Source: Paludibacteraceae bacterium
GTDB taxonomy: Bacteria; Bacteroidota; Bacteroidia; Bacteroidales; Paludibacteraceae
NCBI GenBank assembly: GCA_017509715.1
Contig: JAFWOU010000001.1
Location: forward strand, 62,001 to 126,000
DNA length: 64,000 bases
Reading direction: 5' to 3'
How positions within the stretch are numbered: position 1 is the first letter of the stretch; every line of letters starts with the position of its first letter. The notes under the pieces are model-generated. The model saw nothing but the letters and a program-made list of their open reading frames with translations. It searched no databases and had not been told where the DNA came from. The translations under genes were made by a program, and so were the position numbers. Below are positions 18,175-27,400 of this stretch, piece after piece.

Positions 18175-19050
18175 TCATGATTTATCCTTTTGTTCTTCGT
18201 CGACAGGCAATTCCTGCGCAGGAGCGTCTTCGATGGGGCGGAGATAATCCGAAGCTCTTTCGGACGAGATGACAGAGCGACCTAATTGGCGCTCCAGATC
18301 TTCACGAGCGTTCTTCGCCACTTTGCCTCCGGCTTGTGCTGCCTGCCGGCTTTCGAGCATACCTTGCGGATTGCGCTGACGCGAGAGTTCGGTGGTTGCC
18401 ACCTCGGCTAAGGTATTGAGCGCGAGTTCGATATTGGTCATGTTGTCGCGCAAGTTCTCCTTCGTCAGTCCCTTATGGCGCTTGTACTCACCGGTAGTCA
18501 TGCCGCTCCATGCTTTGGTCAGTACGTTGGTCAGGATGGCAAAGTCCCGATGCTCCGTAATGCCTGCGCGCTGCCATTCGTCGGTCAACTCTTTGCGCAT
18601 CTCTATGGAACGCATGCGCTCGTTAATCCACTTGTCGGAATAGCCCTGACGACGATAGTCCTCCACAGCCATCTGGAAGGTCAACTCGGGGTCTATCATC
18701 TGGTCGATACGCTGCTGTCCCAATTGCGCAAGCCATTGCTTGACGGGCTCCGCTTTCTTGGACGGAACGGACTGAATGATACGGAAAATATCCTGTAAAT
18801 CAGCGACATCTGTTAAACGCCGTTTGCCATCTGCAGCCAGCAATTTCAACTGGTGACAATTTGTCACCGTTTCATTTCCTTCTTCGGATAGTCTTTGCTT
18901 GAGTTTGTTCCAATACTTTCGGCCGTCTGCACTATTAGTTAACACTTGTACTATATCTACGACTGAGAAATAGTACTTCTCCTGCTCATCATCCCATACG
19001 ATGCGGACTTTATTGCCTTCGAAAAGTTGTATAGCAAAATTGTCTTCCAT
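18175..19050 (-). CDS. Bro-N / DinD-like protein
   Basis: The 291-residue product begins with a BRO N-terminal DNA-binding-type domain (IQLFEGNKVRIVWDDEQEKYYFSVVDIVQVLT, ending near SVPSKKAEPVKQWLAQLGQQRID at about residue 115). It continues with a charged helical region (GYSDKWINERMRSIEMRKELTDEW, HRDFAILTNVLTKAWSG) like that of the DNA damage-inducible protein D group. Such proteins are phage antirepressor relatives, and E. coli DinD inhibits RecA. Which role applies here is unknown. It has its own promoter, is flanked by non-coding repeats, and opens the accessory segment. Confidence 0.78.
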   Translation of the reverse strand: MEDNFAIQLFEGNKVRIVWDDEQEKYYFSVVDIVQVLTNSADGRKYWNKLKQRLSEEGNETVTNCHQLKLLAADGKRRLTDVADLQDIFRIIQSVPSKKAEPVKQWLAQLGQQRIDQMIDPELTFQMAVEDYRRQGYSDKWINERMRSIEMRKELTDEWQRAGITEHRDFAILTNVLTKAWSGMTTGEYKRHKGLTKENLRDNMTNIELALNTLAEVATTELSRQRNPQGMLESRQAAQAGGKVAKNAREDLERQLGRSVISSERASDYLRPIEDAPAQELPVDEEQKDKS

Positions 19051-19071
19051 AGTAGTATCTTATTTTGGCTG

Positions 19072-19103
19072 CAAAGTTACTACTTTTTTCTGAAAAATGC
19101 AAA
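19072..19103 (-). promoter_or_regulatory. Bacteroidetes-type promoter for the Bro-N gene
   Basis: On the minus strand a -33 TTTG (19100-19103, extended TTTGCATTT) is followed after 20 bp by -7 TAACTTTG (19072-19079), 21 nt upstream of the ATG. Confidence 0.75.
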
Positions 19104-19192
19104 TATTTCTGCAAAAAAAATCAAAAATTCCTTGCTATTTTTGAGCAGAAACTTGCACTCTTCACAAAATATAGTTTGTCGCCTCCTTGGTC

Positions 19193-19777
19193 TTAAATAT
19201 TGGGTAAGACATTGTTTTCAATATAATTTCTCGAACGTTCGTCAAGGTAGTCATATTCTATAAACAAACCACATTGAGATACCATCCTTGCTATATCTAT
19301 ATTGAAATACACATCAGTCTCGCTATGGTGATAAAATGACGGACTATTCACATATACATAGTAATCATACCCAAATCGCACATATGTTCTCGTTCGCTTA
19401 TGATATAGAGTGCCCCATATATTTTCGCGAAGTATCAATGGCACGATATATTGAATATCATCCAGCGACAAAGACATATGATTAGACACTCGCTGATACC
19501 ATTTCTTAAGCATACCATCCTTATCGTATTTAGCAATAGGTGGCGTAATACCATGATCAAAATGAATCAATTTAATCTTTTTCGCTCCTACATATTTAAA
19601 GATTGAAACAATAAGATCAACATATGCCTTTTCTGTCTTTTTATACTCTTTGTATGTGAATTTATGGCCATTATATATCCCAATATCATATATGGATGTC
19701 CATGAATTACTCCAACGGTAATTATCCTCTTTCAATACAGGGAGTGCATTATAACACCATTTAATTTTATCAATCAT
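19193..19777 (-). CDS. Uncharacterised A+T-rich protein
   Basis: The 194-residue product has no signal peptide, no membrane segment and no motif I recognise. It is rich in Tyr, Ile, Lys and Asp, and its codon use is clearly more A/T-ending than in the housekeeping genes around the accessory segment. Features are an N-terminal IDKIKWCYNALPVLKEDNYRW, a central KKIKLIHFDHGITPPIAKYDKDG and a Tyr-rich RFGYDYYVYVNSPSFYHH. It is the last gene of a minus-strand series of unknown small genes downstream of an AAA ATPase gene. An immunity or toxin-neutralising role would be a guess from context only. Confidence 0.55.
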   Translation of the reverse strand: MIDKIKWCYNALPVLKEDNYRWSNSWTSIYDIGIYNGHKFTYKEYKKTEKAYVDLIVSIFKYVGAKKIKLIHFDHGITPPIAKYDKDGMLKKWYQRVSNHMSLSLDDIQYIVPLILRENIWGTLYHKRTRTYVRFGYDYYVYVNSPSFYHHSETDVYFNIDIARMVSQCGLFIEYDYLDERSRNYIENNVLPNI

Positions 19778-19828
19778 ACTATTCTATATGTTTCTATTAT
19801 TATATTGTCACAATTAGAAAGATGCAGT

Positions 19829-19864
19829 ATCTGTTTCTAATGTAGTACAAGAGATTTTCATGCG
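19829..19864. repeat. 36-bp direct repeat, copy 1
   Basis: These 36 bases recur exactly at 20474-20509. On the minus strand the repeat begins at the end of a short signal-peptide-like frame (MKPISAILLLIASA, then TGA) and runs into non-coding sequence upstream of the 19777 gene. The segment between the copies carries the membrane protein gene. Confidence 0.9.
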
Positions 19865-19905
19865 CTGGCGATGAGAAGTAATATGGCGGAGATGGGTTTC
19901 ATGAT
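19861..19905 (-). pseudogene. Truncated secretion-signal open frame (14 codons)
   Basis: Immediately after the stop of the membrane protein gene the minus strand reads ATG then KPISAILLLIASA and a TGA that lies in direct-repeat copy 1. It looks like the signal peptide of an exported protein whose body has been lost at the repeat junction. The alternative is a chance hydrophobic microORF. Confidence 0.35.
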
Positions 19906-20495
19906 TAAAGTGATTGTTTGTTTCTTCTCTCTATTTGTAGCACTATATAAGCAACGATTATTGAGAGATAATGGAACAGCGGAAGAATATATAGGTATAG
20001 ATGAGACAGTTTAGAATAAAAGTCATTTACGAACAAGGCAGAAGCCGCCCATACAGCTATAAGTGCAACGCATAATTTGGCGATCTTCCATGGCCGTTTG
20101 TGCGGCGCGTCAAATAGAACGGTCCATTGCTGGCACAAACTATACACATAACACAAGGTGCATAAAACCAACATCTTATCATTGTTAAGAAACAGAACAG
20201 GGCCGTATTCGACGTCAACGCATATATTGATGATTTGCAGATGATATATTGCGGAAACGACTATGATTATCGCTATTCTCACAAGAGGTCGATATTTGGA
20301 TCTTGCAATCATGTATATTCCTAGACTCATAGCGGCCAGCAAGATGCATTCGAGCATAGGAATATCGTTCCCGAACAATAAATATCCGGAAAGCAGCAAT
20401 ATTCCTGTTAGCATTGCGAGCGATATTGATTTATACAAAGTGTGCATAAGACTATTCGCTATCGTTTTTCTCCATCTGTTTCTAATGTAGTACAA
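19905..20495 (-). CDS. Uncharacterised small membrane protein
   Basis: The 196-residue frame encodes five or six hydrophobic segments (for example ISLAMLTGILLLSGYLLFG, IPMLECILLAAMSLGIYMIA, LVRIAIIIVVSAIYHL, IAKLCVALIAVWAASALFV, LYLYILPLFHYLSIIVAYIV) and a basic C-terminus. It is therefore an inner membrane protein. The longest start is a TTG inside direct-repeat copy 2. An internal ATG (MHTLYKSISLAML) gives a more conventional N-terminus and may be the real start. I recognise no family. It is bracketed by the two 36-bp repeats, as if carried as one module. Confidence 0.5.
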   Translation of the reverse strand: MYYIRNRWRKTIANSLMHTLYKSISLAMLTGILLLSGYLLFGNDIPMLECILLAAMSLGIYMIARSKYRPLVRIAIIIVVSAIYHLQIINICVDVEYGPVLFLNNDKMLVLCTLCYVYSLCQQWTVLFDAPHKRPWKIAKLCVALIAVWAASALFVNDFYSKLSHLYLYILPLFHYLSIIVAYIVLQIERRNKQSL

Positions 20496-20509
20496 GAGAT
20501 TTTCATGCG
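20474..20509. repeat. 36-bp direct repeat, copy 2
   Basis: An exact copy of 19829-19864. On the minus strand it starts within the last codons of the 21039 gene (the TGA at 20503-20505 lies inside it) and covers the probable ribosome-binding region and start of the membrane protein gene. Confidence 0.9.
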
Positions 20510-21039
20510 TAGCTTGCCATCAGTCTCAGTGCTACTGACGCACCGGGAGAACTCGTTTGAAAAGGGTACTGTGCTTGAGCTTGCGAAAGAGGTATTATCC
20601 TATAACGGAAAGTCCATGTTTGCTTAGGATAAAACGTTAGCGGATTTATATATTTTCCGGTCCACCAATGAAGGGTCAATAGCTCTTCTCGGAACTGGTT
20701 TGACCATTTAGCCGTCTCAACAAGTTGAGGCTTTACAAATTCTATATCCGTAATATCAACAACAGGTATCTCCTGATATAAGCCTACATTTTCAGTGTCA
20801 AAATGAACGATACAAGTCAACGCTCCTTGCAAAGTGTCTCCTACATCGGCCGAATAGATGACAAGACTGGATTCTGAATCGCATAAGGTATCCCCCGGAT
20901 AATACTGAACCATACTACAGAATAAAGTCTTACCGACATATATCGGTGTTGAAGTCGGATCATATATGGTATCATTACTTTGCGCGTACCCATACATGAT
21001 ACTTAATATCAAGGAAAGTATGACTGTCTTTGTCTTCAT
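20503..21039 (-). CDS. Uncharacterised secreted protein
   Basis: The 178-residue product has a signal peptide (MKTKTVILSLILSIMYGYAQ) and a mature domain that I cannot assign. It contains three cysteines and a Tyr/Trp-rich C-terminal half (WSNQFREELLTLHWWTGKYINPLTFYPKQTWTF, split here only for description). Base composition is more A+T-rich than in the housekeeping genes. The last two codons lie in the 36-bp repeat, so the natural C-terminus may have been altered by recombination. It follows a gene fragment and the ATPase gene on the same strand. Confidence 0.55.
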   Translation of the reverse strand: MKTKTVILSLILSIMYGYAQSNDTIYDPTSTPIYVGKTLFCSMVQYYPGDTLCDSESSLVIYSADVGDTLQGALTCIVHFDTENVGLYQEIPVVDITDIEFVKPQLVETAKWSNQFREELLTLHWWTGKYINPLTFYPKQTWTFRYRIIPLSQAQAQYPFQTSSPGASVALRLMASYA

Positions 21040-21051
21040 TTCATATTATAA

Positions 21052-21228
21052 TTAGCGTTCATAGCCATCTACACGATAGTATTTTTCGAGTAGTTTTTGT
21101 TCCTTGTGCGTGTTTGCGGAACGATGCCAGACTTCGAAACGTGCAACATAGTATTGCATAGGCGCACCTTCATAAATAACAAAATGTTTGTCACTAACCT
21201 GACAGCTTTCAGAAGTAACTAATGTTGC
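21052..21228 (-). pseudogene. 5'-truncated gene remnant (58 codons)
   Basis: A frame open from just after an in-frame TAA (21229-21231) to a TAA at 21052-21054 reads coding-like sequence such as SDKHFVIYEGAPMQYYVAR and ends EKYYRVDGYER. No start codon precedes its conserved-looking part, and its 5' end overlaps the last codons of the ATPase gene, so it looks like the C-terminal remnant of a lost gene. A 35-residue protein starting at the internal ATG (MQYYVARFEVW) cannot be excluded. I recognise no family. Confidence 0.45.
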
Positions 21229-22376
21229 TTAAGCCAGAGTTCCATGACCGGGTCGGAGAGGTAAAGCCCCTCTTCGCGGCGCTCAACAAAATCCTTTTCC
21301 AACAACAATGTTTGCATTTTAGCTATATTGGATTTTGTACCTAAATTGTATTTACTCATCACCTCTTGCGATGTCCACTGATCGTGTTGTCCGGAATGGA
21401 TAGCACGCAAGAAATTCATCTGGTAGGTGGTAAGGGAATTCAATTGCTCCATAAACAAAGGTGTACATTGGTCAAGAAGATCACTCACGCCCTGCTTAAC
21501 AACTTCTTCTGTCACTTCGGTGTCGGTATTGAGCATCACGTTCCATGCCAACTGCTGCACATACGAGGATTGGTTGCGTACAATATCGCAAATCTCTATA
21601 ACGAATTTTTCGTTGATAGTCAACCCCTTTTCTGCAAACTTCCCCTGTATAAACGGTATCCAATCAGCCGTAGGAATTGGCTGCAGGTAGTTCGGCTCGC
21701 CAAACTGATAGAACGGCATCCGTTTGTTTTGAAAAATATTAGTCATCATATGTTGCCTGCTGCCAAATAAACAATAGGAAACATGTTGCTGATGTTGCCA
21801 TACGCCACGCATACGTTTTTGCACGTAGATACTATCCGGCCATTCGCCTATCTGCTGGAACTCGTCAATACAAACAACGATATGCTTGCCTATATGCTTT
21901 GCTAATAACTCCGGCAATGCCAATATCTCTTCGGGAGAATACTCTTTGGGCGTAATACCTAAAGAAAAGGAGTATTCTGCTGTCAAATCAGGACTAAAAG
22001 AGACTTTCGGTGTAAGGCGCACTAAAAAACGCTTGATATTTTCTATCGCCAATTCCATTTTATTGGCGGTTTGCTTCATCAATGACTCCGCAAACTTATT
22101 ATAGAAATCATACTCCGACCGACAATCATAAATATCTACATATACCGTTTGAATCAAAGACGGATCTACTATCTCCTGAACGCGTTTTACCAAAGAGGTC
22201 TTTCCCATACGACGTGGAGAGATGAGTACGACATTCAGTCCGTTCTCAAAATTCATCTTCAAACGACGGCTCTCTTTGACGCGATCAGTGAAGTTGTTGC
22301 CTCCAACAGAAACACCATACACAAAAGCCTTATTGACGTCCTTTACCATTGCTGTAATTGTTTTATTTATTGACAT
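21219..22376 (-). CDS. AAA-type ATP-binding protein (archaeal ATPase-like)
   Basis: The 385-residue protein is a P-loop ATPase of the group often annotated ATP-binding protein and related to archaeal ATPases. It shows VVLISPRRMGKTSLVKRV (Walker A), VVCIDEFQQIGEWPD (Walker B) and SYCLFGSRQHMM (sensor-like strand). A C-terminal winged-helix region follows, ending LEKDFVERREEGLYLSDPVMELWL. Family members are common in Bacteroidota genomes and are often next to mobile or variable DNA. Their substrate is unknown. A second in-frame methionine (MVKDVNKAFVYG) is a possible alternative start. A clear promoter lies upstream. Confidence 0.8.
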   Translation of the reverse strand: MSINKTITAMVKDVNKAFVYGVSVGGNNFTDRVKESRRLKMNFENGLNVVLISPRRMGKTSLVKRVQEIVDPSLIQTVYVDIYDCRSEYDFYNKFAESLMKQTANKMELAIENIKRFLVRLTPKVSFSPDLTAEYSFSLGITPKEYSPEEILALPELLAKHIGKHIVVCIDEFQQIGEWPDSIYVQKRMRGVWQHQQHVSYCLFGSRQHMMTNIFQNKRMPFYQFGEPNYLQPIPTADWIPFIQGKFAEKGLTINEKFVIEICDIVRNQSSYVQQLAWNVMLNTDTEVTEEVVKQGVSDLLDQCTPLFMEQLNSLTTYQMNFLRAIHSGQHDQWTSQEVMSKYNLGTKSNIAKMQTLLLEKDFVERREEGLYLSDPVMELWLKQH

Positions 22377-22430
22377 TTATGCGGTACACCATTTAGTGGT
22401 CCACCAAGTAGTGAACTTTTAAATTCGCTG

Positions 22431-22462
22431 CAAAGGTACAACAAATATTTGGAATATGCAAA
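22431..22462 (-). promoter_or_regulatory. Bacteroidetes-type promoter for the ATPase gene
   Basis: On the minus strand a -33 TTTG (22459-22462, extended TTTGCATAT) is followed after 20 bp by -7 TACCTTTG (22431-22438), about 54 nt before the first ATG. Confidence 0.8.
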
Positions 22463-22524
22463 TATTGGTGGGATTTTTTGCAAAAATCATCGGATAACAT
22501 CCGATACAATGAACGACGAAGAAA

Positions 22525-22541
22525 GCCCGATTCAATCGGGC
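22525..22541 (-). terminator. Hairpin terminator after the lipoprotein gene
   Basis: The 17-base sequence pairs GCCCGATT with AATCGGGC around one base (effectively a 6-bp stem with a five-base loop). On the minus strand it is followed by TTTCTT. It lies 38 bp after the end of the 22579 gene. A second small hairpin (ATCGGAT/ATCCGAT) lies at 22489-22505. Confidence 0.6.
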
Positions 22542-22578
22542 ACAAAAGAAGAAAGACATTTTTGCCGATTAAGGCTGA

Positions 22579-23568
22579 CTACTGAATATATTCTTCTTTG
22601 TGAGTGCGTGTCCATTCATACCACTCGTCGTCAAAGAATATGCCGTATTCAGATGGTAAGACACGTTGAATAGCCTCGTTGAAATAGACAGAATCATAGT
22701 AGAAGAAACGAGGGCACAAAACCTCTTTAATTATTTCTCCTGGATAAGCGTCAGACCATTGTAGCATCTTGATATACGCGTCACGGAAAAGCGGGTTGGC
22801 TTTGGCACGGGAAACAGCCAGATCGTAAATCACTTGAGAGCGTTCATTGAATATAGAAAATTCAGGATCATAAATGCGATATTGATCTCTATTTTGTGGC
22901 ATAGCGTCCAACAACTGCTCGTCGGAAATACTATCTCCGGTTTTGATTTGCCAGTATAATTCCAATAGTTTGTCGTTATATTCCTGTTCATTGAAATAGC
23001 ACTTGGCTGTCCAGTCGTAATAGCGGATAGTGGTATCTTTGTGCGATAATGGAATAAACTTGTCCGCCATAAGGTATTTTGTTTCAGACAATTCTATTAA
23101 CAGCGTGTCAGAAAAGGGAGAGTCTTTACGATTGTTCTCCATAGTATAAAAGTTATATTCCTGCAATGTAACCGTGTCGCCAGTTATCAAATATTTAGTG
23201 CTATATGCATATTCCATAGCAATGGAATCGGTTAATATCAGCCATTCCGGAATATATACTATCGGATGTTGCTCCAAGAAATCCGCAACAGTTGTGTCTT
23301 GCAAGTTGACCAAAACCAAATAACCCGTAACGTCATACCACGCTTCATACAAACGCCCGGAAGGATCCGGTTGTTGCGCAGGGCATATACCATGTTCAAG
23401 CCACTCGTTCGGATGGCATTTTTGACGCCAATAATCCGCAATACATTTGATGATAGCACTATCAGATACGATTGCAGATCCAGTCCCAGGTGTATTGTCT
23501 GTAGTTGTGGCTTTATGGCAAGCTGTCAGGCAAAGACAGGCGAGGAGAATAGGAAGAAGGCGTTTCAT
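22579..23568 (-). CDS. Uncharacterised lipoprotein
   Basis: The 329-residue product has a lipoprotein signal (MKRLLPILLACLCLTAC, lipobox LTAC with Cys17) and should be anchored in the envelope. The mature part shows no family I can name. It includes an early cysteine-containing segment (IADYWRQKCHPNEWLEHGICP), a strand-rich middle and a helical C-terminus with many acidic and aromatic residues (YGIFFDDEWYEWTRTHKEEY). It is last in a three-gene set with the 24393 membrane protein (3-bp gap) and the macroglobulin-like gene, which suggests a shared envelope role. Confidence 0.62.
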   Translation of the reverse strand: MKRLLPILLACLCLTACHKATTTDNTPGTGSAIVSDSAIIKCIADYWRQKCHPNEWLEHGICPAQQPDPSGRLYEAWYDVTGYLVLVNLQDTTVADFLEQHPIVYIPEWLILTDSIAMEYAYSTKYLITGDTVTLQEYNFYTMENNRKDSPFSDTLLIELSETKYLMADKFIPLSHKDTTIRYYDWTAKCYFNEQEYNDKLLELYWQIKTGDSISDEQLLDAMPQNRDQYRIYDPEFSIFNERSQVIYDLAVSRAKANPLFRDAYIKMLQWSDAYPGEIIKEVLCPRFFYYDSVYFNEAIQRVLPSEYGIFFDDEWYEWTRTHKEEYIQ

Positions 23569-23571
23569 AGA

Positions 23572-24393
23572 CTAATGAAATAAATTGTAAATATAGGTGC
23601 TATCTATGTGGTGTGACTGAAGAAATTGAACTTTCGGGAACGGGGTATCATGACTTGTAGCACCGCCGGCAAACTGGAAGCTTACTTCGGGCAGATAAGG
23701 GCAAGCATACTTATTGTTCAATTGGAAATACATTTCCTGTTCCAAATAAGGATGGTGGGGTATTTCGTACCAATATTTTCCAAACCCCCGATTGGTGAAA
23801 TGGATATTGACCAAACTATCCGGCATAAAAACCGTAAACTCACCTATGTTGGCAGCCTTGTGCAGTTGTATAATGCGTTGAGCCTGAGAAGCATCTATAT
23901 CAAAAACAGTGTCCTCAGTAAAGATCCTTACCGGGTATGAAATAAGGCGGTTTCTTCCTATTACTTTGCGCGTCTGCAATTGGCTGTTTTTGGTAATGAC
24001 CAATGCTGTACTATCCGGTAAAGAAAGCGAATCCGTTGCATAACGGCACAAGTGGATAATAGCATCATGATTATCCATATATTGTTTCTCCATGCCATTT
24101 GGGATGCGATTTGTGCCATTAGGAAGGACATAGAAGGTGAGAACAAGTAAAACAATAAGTGAGCCATTCCAGATGAGCGCTACTTTGCGGAAAACCGGGT
24201 TGTCTTTTTGAACCAGTGCATAAATGGATAGTCCGAGGCCAACAAGTATTGTATGTATCGCAATTACAGAACCAATCCAAATAGGCAGAAACAGATCCAC
24301 CTCATATAAACAGATGTTGAGACACAAGAGGAACACGTATAAAGTGTTGATCGCCAGGATAATATATGTAATAATAGGAATGATGCGTTTCAT
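23572..24393 (-). CDS. Uncharacterised membrane protein with periplasmic domain
   Basis: The 273-residue protein has three N-terminal hydrophobic segments (IIPIITYIILAINTLYVFLL, LPIWIGSVIAIHTILVGLGL, VALIWNGSLIVLLVLTFYVL). A soluble domain of about 165 residues follows, presumably periplasmic, with strand-rich sequence (VFDIDASQAQRIIQLHKAAN, MPDSLVNIHFTNRGFGKYWY). No family was recognised. It lies 11 bp downstream of the macroglobulin-like gene and 3 bp upstream of a lipoprotein gene, so the three are probably co-expressed. Confidence 0.62.
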   Translation of the reverse strand: MKRIIPIITYIILAINTLYVFLLCLNICLYEVDLFLPIWIGSVIAIHTILVGLGLSIYALVQKDNPVFRKVALIWNGSLIVLLVLTFYVLPNGTNRIPNGMEKQYMDNHDAIIHLCRYATDSLSLPDSTALVITKNSQLQTRKVIGRNRLISYPVRIFTEDTVFDIDASQAQRIIQLHKAANIGEFTVFMPDSLVNIHFTNRGFGKYWYEIPHHPYLEQEMYFQLNNKYACPYLPEVSFQFAGGATSHDTPFPKVQFLQSHHIDSTYIYNLFH

Positions 24394-24404
24394 AGGGCTT
24401 TATA

Positions 24405-27400
24405 TTATTGGTTGCCATGAAGGGTTTCTGTGGTGGTGTGGGCAGTGAATTCGGGGGCGAGTTCAGAGACGATAGATGCCAGGCCGGCGAGGGTGGTGCC
24501 GGAAGCAGTAACATAACACTCATACGAGATCACCGTGGTGCCACGACTGAGGTGGTCGATATAAAAACGCTCTTCGGTGTTGTGGATGTCTCTGTAATAG
24601 AAGGCGTTATTCGTCCAGCGATATGCAGAAACGCCTATAGGCTCTAATAGTGCGGCACGATGATCAGTCAGAACGACATTATCCATCTCGCGATCGGTAG
24701 TGATCGTCAGGACAACACGTATCTTTTCGCCCTTGGTGAGCGGTTTATCAGTGGCGATAGTGGCATCACAGCGCTCGAAGCGACGCTGGATCCGGAGTGC
24801 TTTGGTCGAGAAGGACCGCAATTGGTCAGCCGGCGCGTCAAAAGAGGTCATGAGGGCTCCCCAGGCGGGTGTGCCGACGGTATGACGAACGGTATAACGG
24901 GTCGTGGTGTCCGGCAACGCGATCGTTTCCAACGGTGCATTCTCATGGGGCTGCACGGACGGCATACCGTTCATCAGTGCGTATGTGACATATGCGTTGA
25001 GCGATGACTGCCCCCAGTCCGTGGTGCGGTTGTTGAGGATCAGCCATTGACGGAGACCCTCCAACTCCTGCGTCTGCGGGTCTATACGTGAGAAAGCAAG
25101 CAGGAACGAGGCCTGCAGGTCTGCCTGTCGGTACCACCAGTAGCGGTCCGGCAGGTTGTTCCAGTACATGCCGTGGTCATGATCAATGGTAGCGTATCGG
25201 CGCAAGCCGTTGATGAGCGAGAGCGCACGGTCGTGTTGTCCGGCACGTTCGAACGTGAGAGCAAGCATGGGCCACGAAGTCAGCTCGGCTGTATTGAGAT
25301 GGGCATATAAGGAATCGAGTGCAGCAGAATAGATACGCTGTGCGTCATCGAAAAGGGGTTGCTCTTTAAACATCGCTCTAACGTACGCATACGACGCAAA
25401 AACAGAATAGTCAGATAGCGAGTCGTGATGCGCTTTGCGATACGCTTTCTCACGACGAACCACCTCTTTGTCGATGAAACGAACGGCATTTTCCTTAATG
25501 CTACTCAGTTGGGGTTCCAACGCATCAGCTTCTTGCAACTCACCCAGCATAGCCAACACGCGAAGGCTGAGATAATAGGAGGCCGTACTACGGCTGTCCA
25601 TGAGCCAAGAGAACGCTCCGCTGCTACGCTGGTAAGCACGCAGTTTCGCCCTAAACGACGAGATATCCACAGCCGTGATAGACGGATGGTCTGCGGCGAG
25701 TTTGTTGCGCAGCGCCAGGGCGTAGTAGTTATGGACGAGTTGGGTGATCGTGACAGCCGACGAGTCGATGCCCGATGGTAGTTGGGCTGCGATATAGGCC
25801 AACGGATCGTTGCAAAGCATCAGCGATACCCTGCGATTGGAGGCATGAGCCGGCGAAGGCAAAGTGAGCGTGAGCAGACTATCCGCCGCATGCATATAGA
25901 ACGGCAGACACTCCGACACGGGTTCTACGATCGGTAGCACGGCCAGACGACGCTGTTCTCCATCGGAAGTGCCATGAGCATCCCGCACCTCGGCACGCAC
26001 AATGATGTCGTGTGCGGAAGATGCTGTATAAGGGAAGAACCGGGTTTCAGAAGCGTGCGGCGCTACAGACAAGTCCTCCGCAAAGGTAGCCAGCAGCGAG
26101 TCGGTCACGGCATCACGTATCTGCAACGAGACGTGCGTCGGACGGACAGAGTCAGCGGCGTTGCTGATGACACATGGCAACGTGAGGGCATCTCCCTGCC
26201 GCATGAAGCGCGGCATTTGGAGACGCAGCATCAGGGTACGACGAGCCAAGAGGGTACGGGTAAAGTAGTCGGAACGGCCGTTGTCGGCCCAAGCCATCGC
26301 CTGTATCAACCATTCGGTATTATCCGGAGGAGTAAGAAAACGCACGTGTACTTCTCCGGCGGTGTCCGTATGCAGGTTCGGCAAGTATAAGGCCAGACGG
26401 GTATCACCCTGACGGAACGCAGGAGAGGTCTCTACCACGGAGGAACCGACGTCTTCTTTAACAACACATAATTGTACAGCGTCTTCTTCCATAAGCCTGA
26501 GTCTATCAGCCTCCTTTATAGAACCGACACCACGAATGCTTATGCTATTTTTTTGCACTCCTGCCACGCTTCCATAGCCGGTCACAACTACTTCACTGAG
26601 TGCCTTCTGGTCGTCCTCCATAACGATAAACATGTTACTATACGATCTGCAGGAGACCGATACCATGCCGATGAAATCACATCGGATCATCGCATTCGGG
26701 CTGACAGCCAGACTGAAATAGCCTTCCAAATCGGTGACAGTTCCACGCGTGGTGCCTTCCTCTATGATGCAGGCACCAATGATCGGTTCTCCTTGGGTAT
26801 CTACCACCTGACCAAAGATCACAATCATTTGTGACGAGTCCACGCGATACGGCTCATACAACATCGGGGACTGGTAATAGACTTCCCTTGCAGTCTTAGG
26901 AACTTGCGAGAGGAAATGCTGTGACTGAGGGACATAAGTCGGCTTGCGGAATGTGGTAAACGGGAGTTCCCATTTCGGCATAAAGGGTCTTCCCCATAAC
27001 GAGGAATGGAGCGACTCCAGGGCTTGGTCGGTCATGTTGAGCACCATATGTCCTTGTAGGGGTTTTCCATGCGCGTCGGTCAGACGGAAAGTCCAGGTCT
27101 CATGGGCATCCGGCGTCAGATAATCGCGCATAGTGACAGGCACGATATGCAGTTCCGTCCGGTTGATGCCTTTCAGGTGATGATGCCTGTCGCAGAATGT
27201 ACCGTCTTCGCGGCAAGTGAGGAAACGCACATCCAGGTATTCGTCGGTTCGGTCAGGCAGCGTAAATGTAAAAGAGTGCATGCCCGGCGTAAGCAAATGC
27301 CACTGATGCGTGAGGATCTTATTGCGAGAGGATGTAACGCAATATACCCACGTTGTACGCGGTACGCCGAGACGTAACGTCGCCTCTTGGCCGTTGATCG

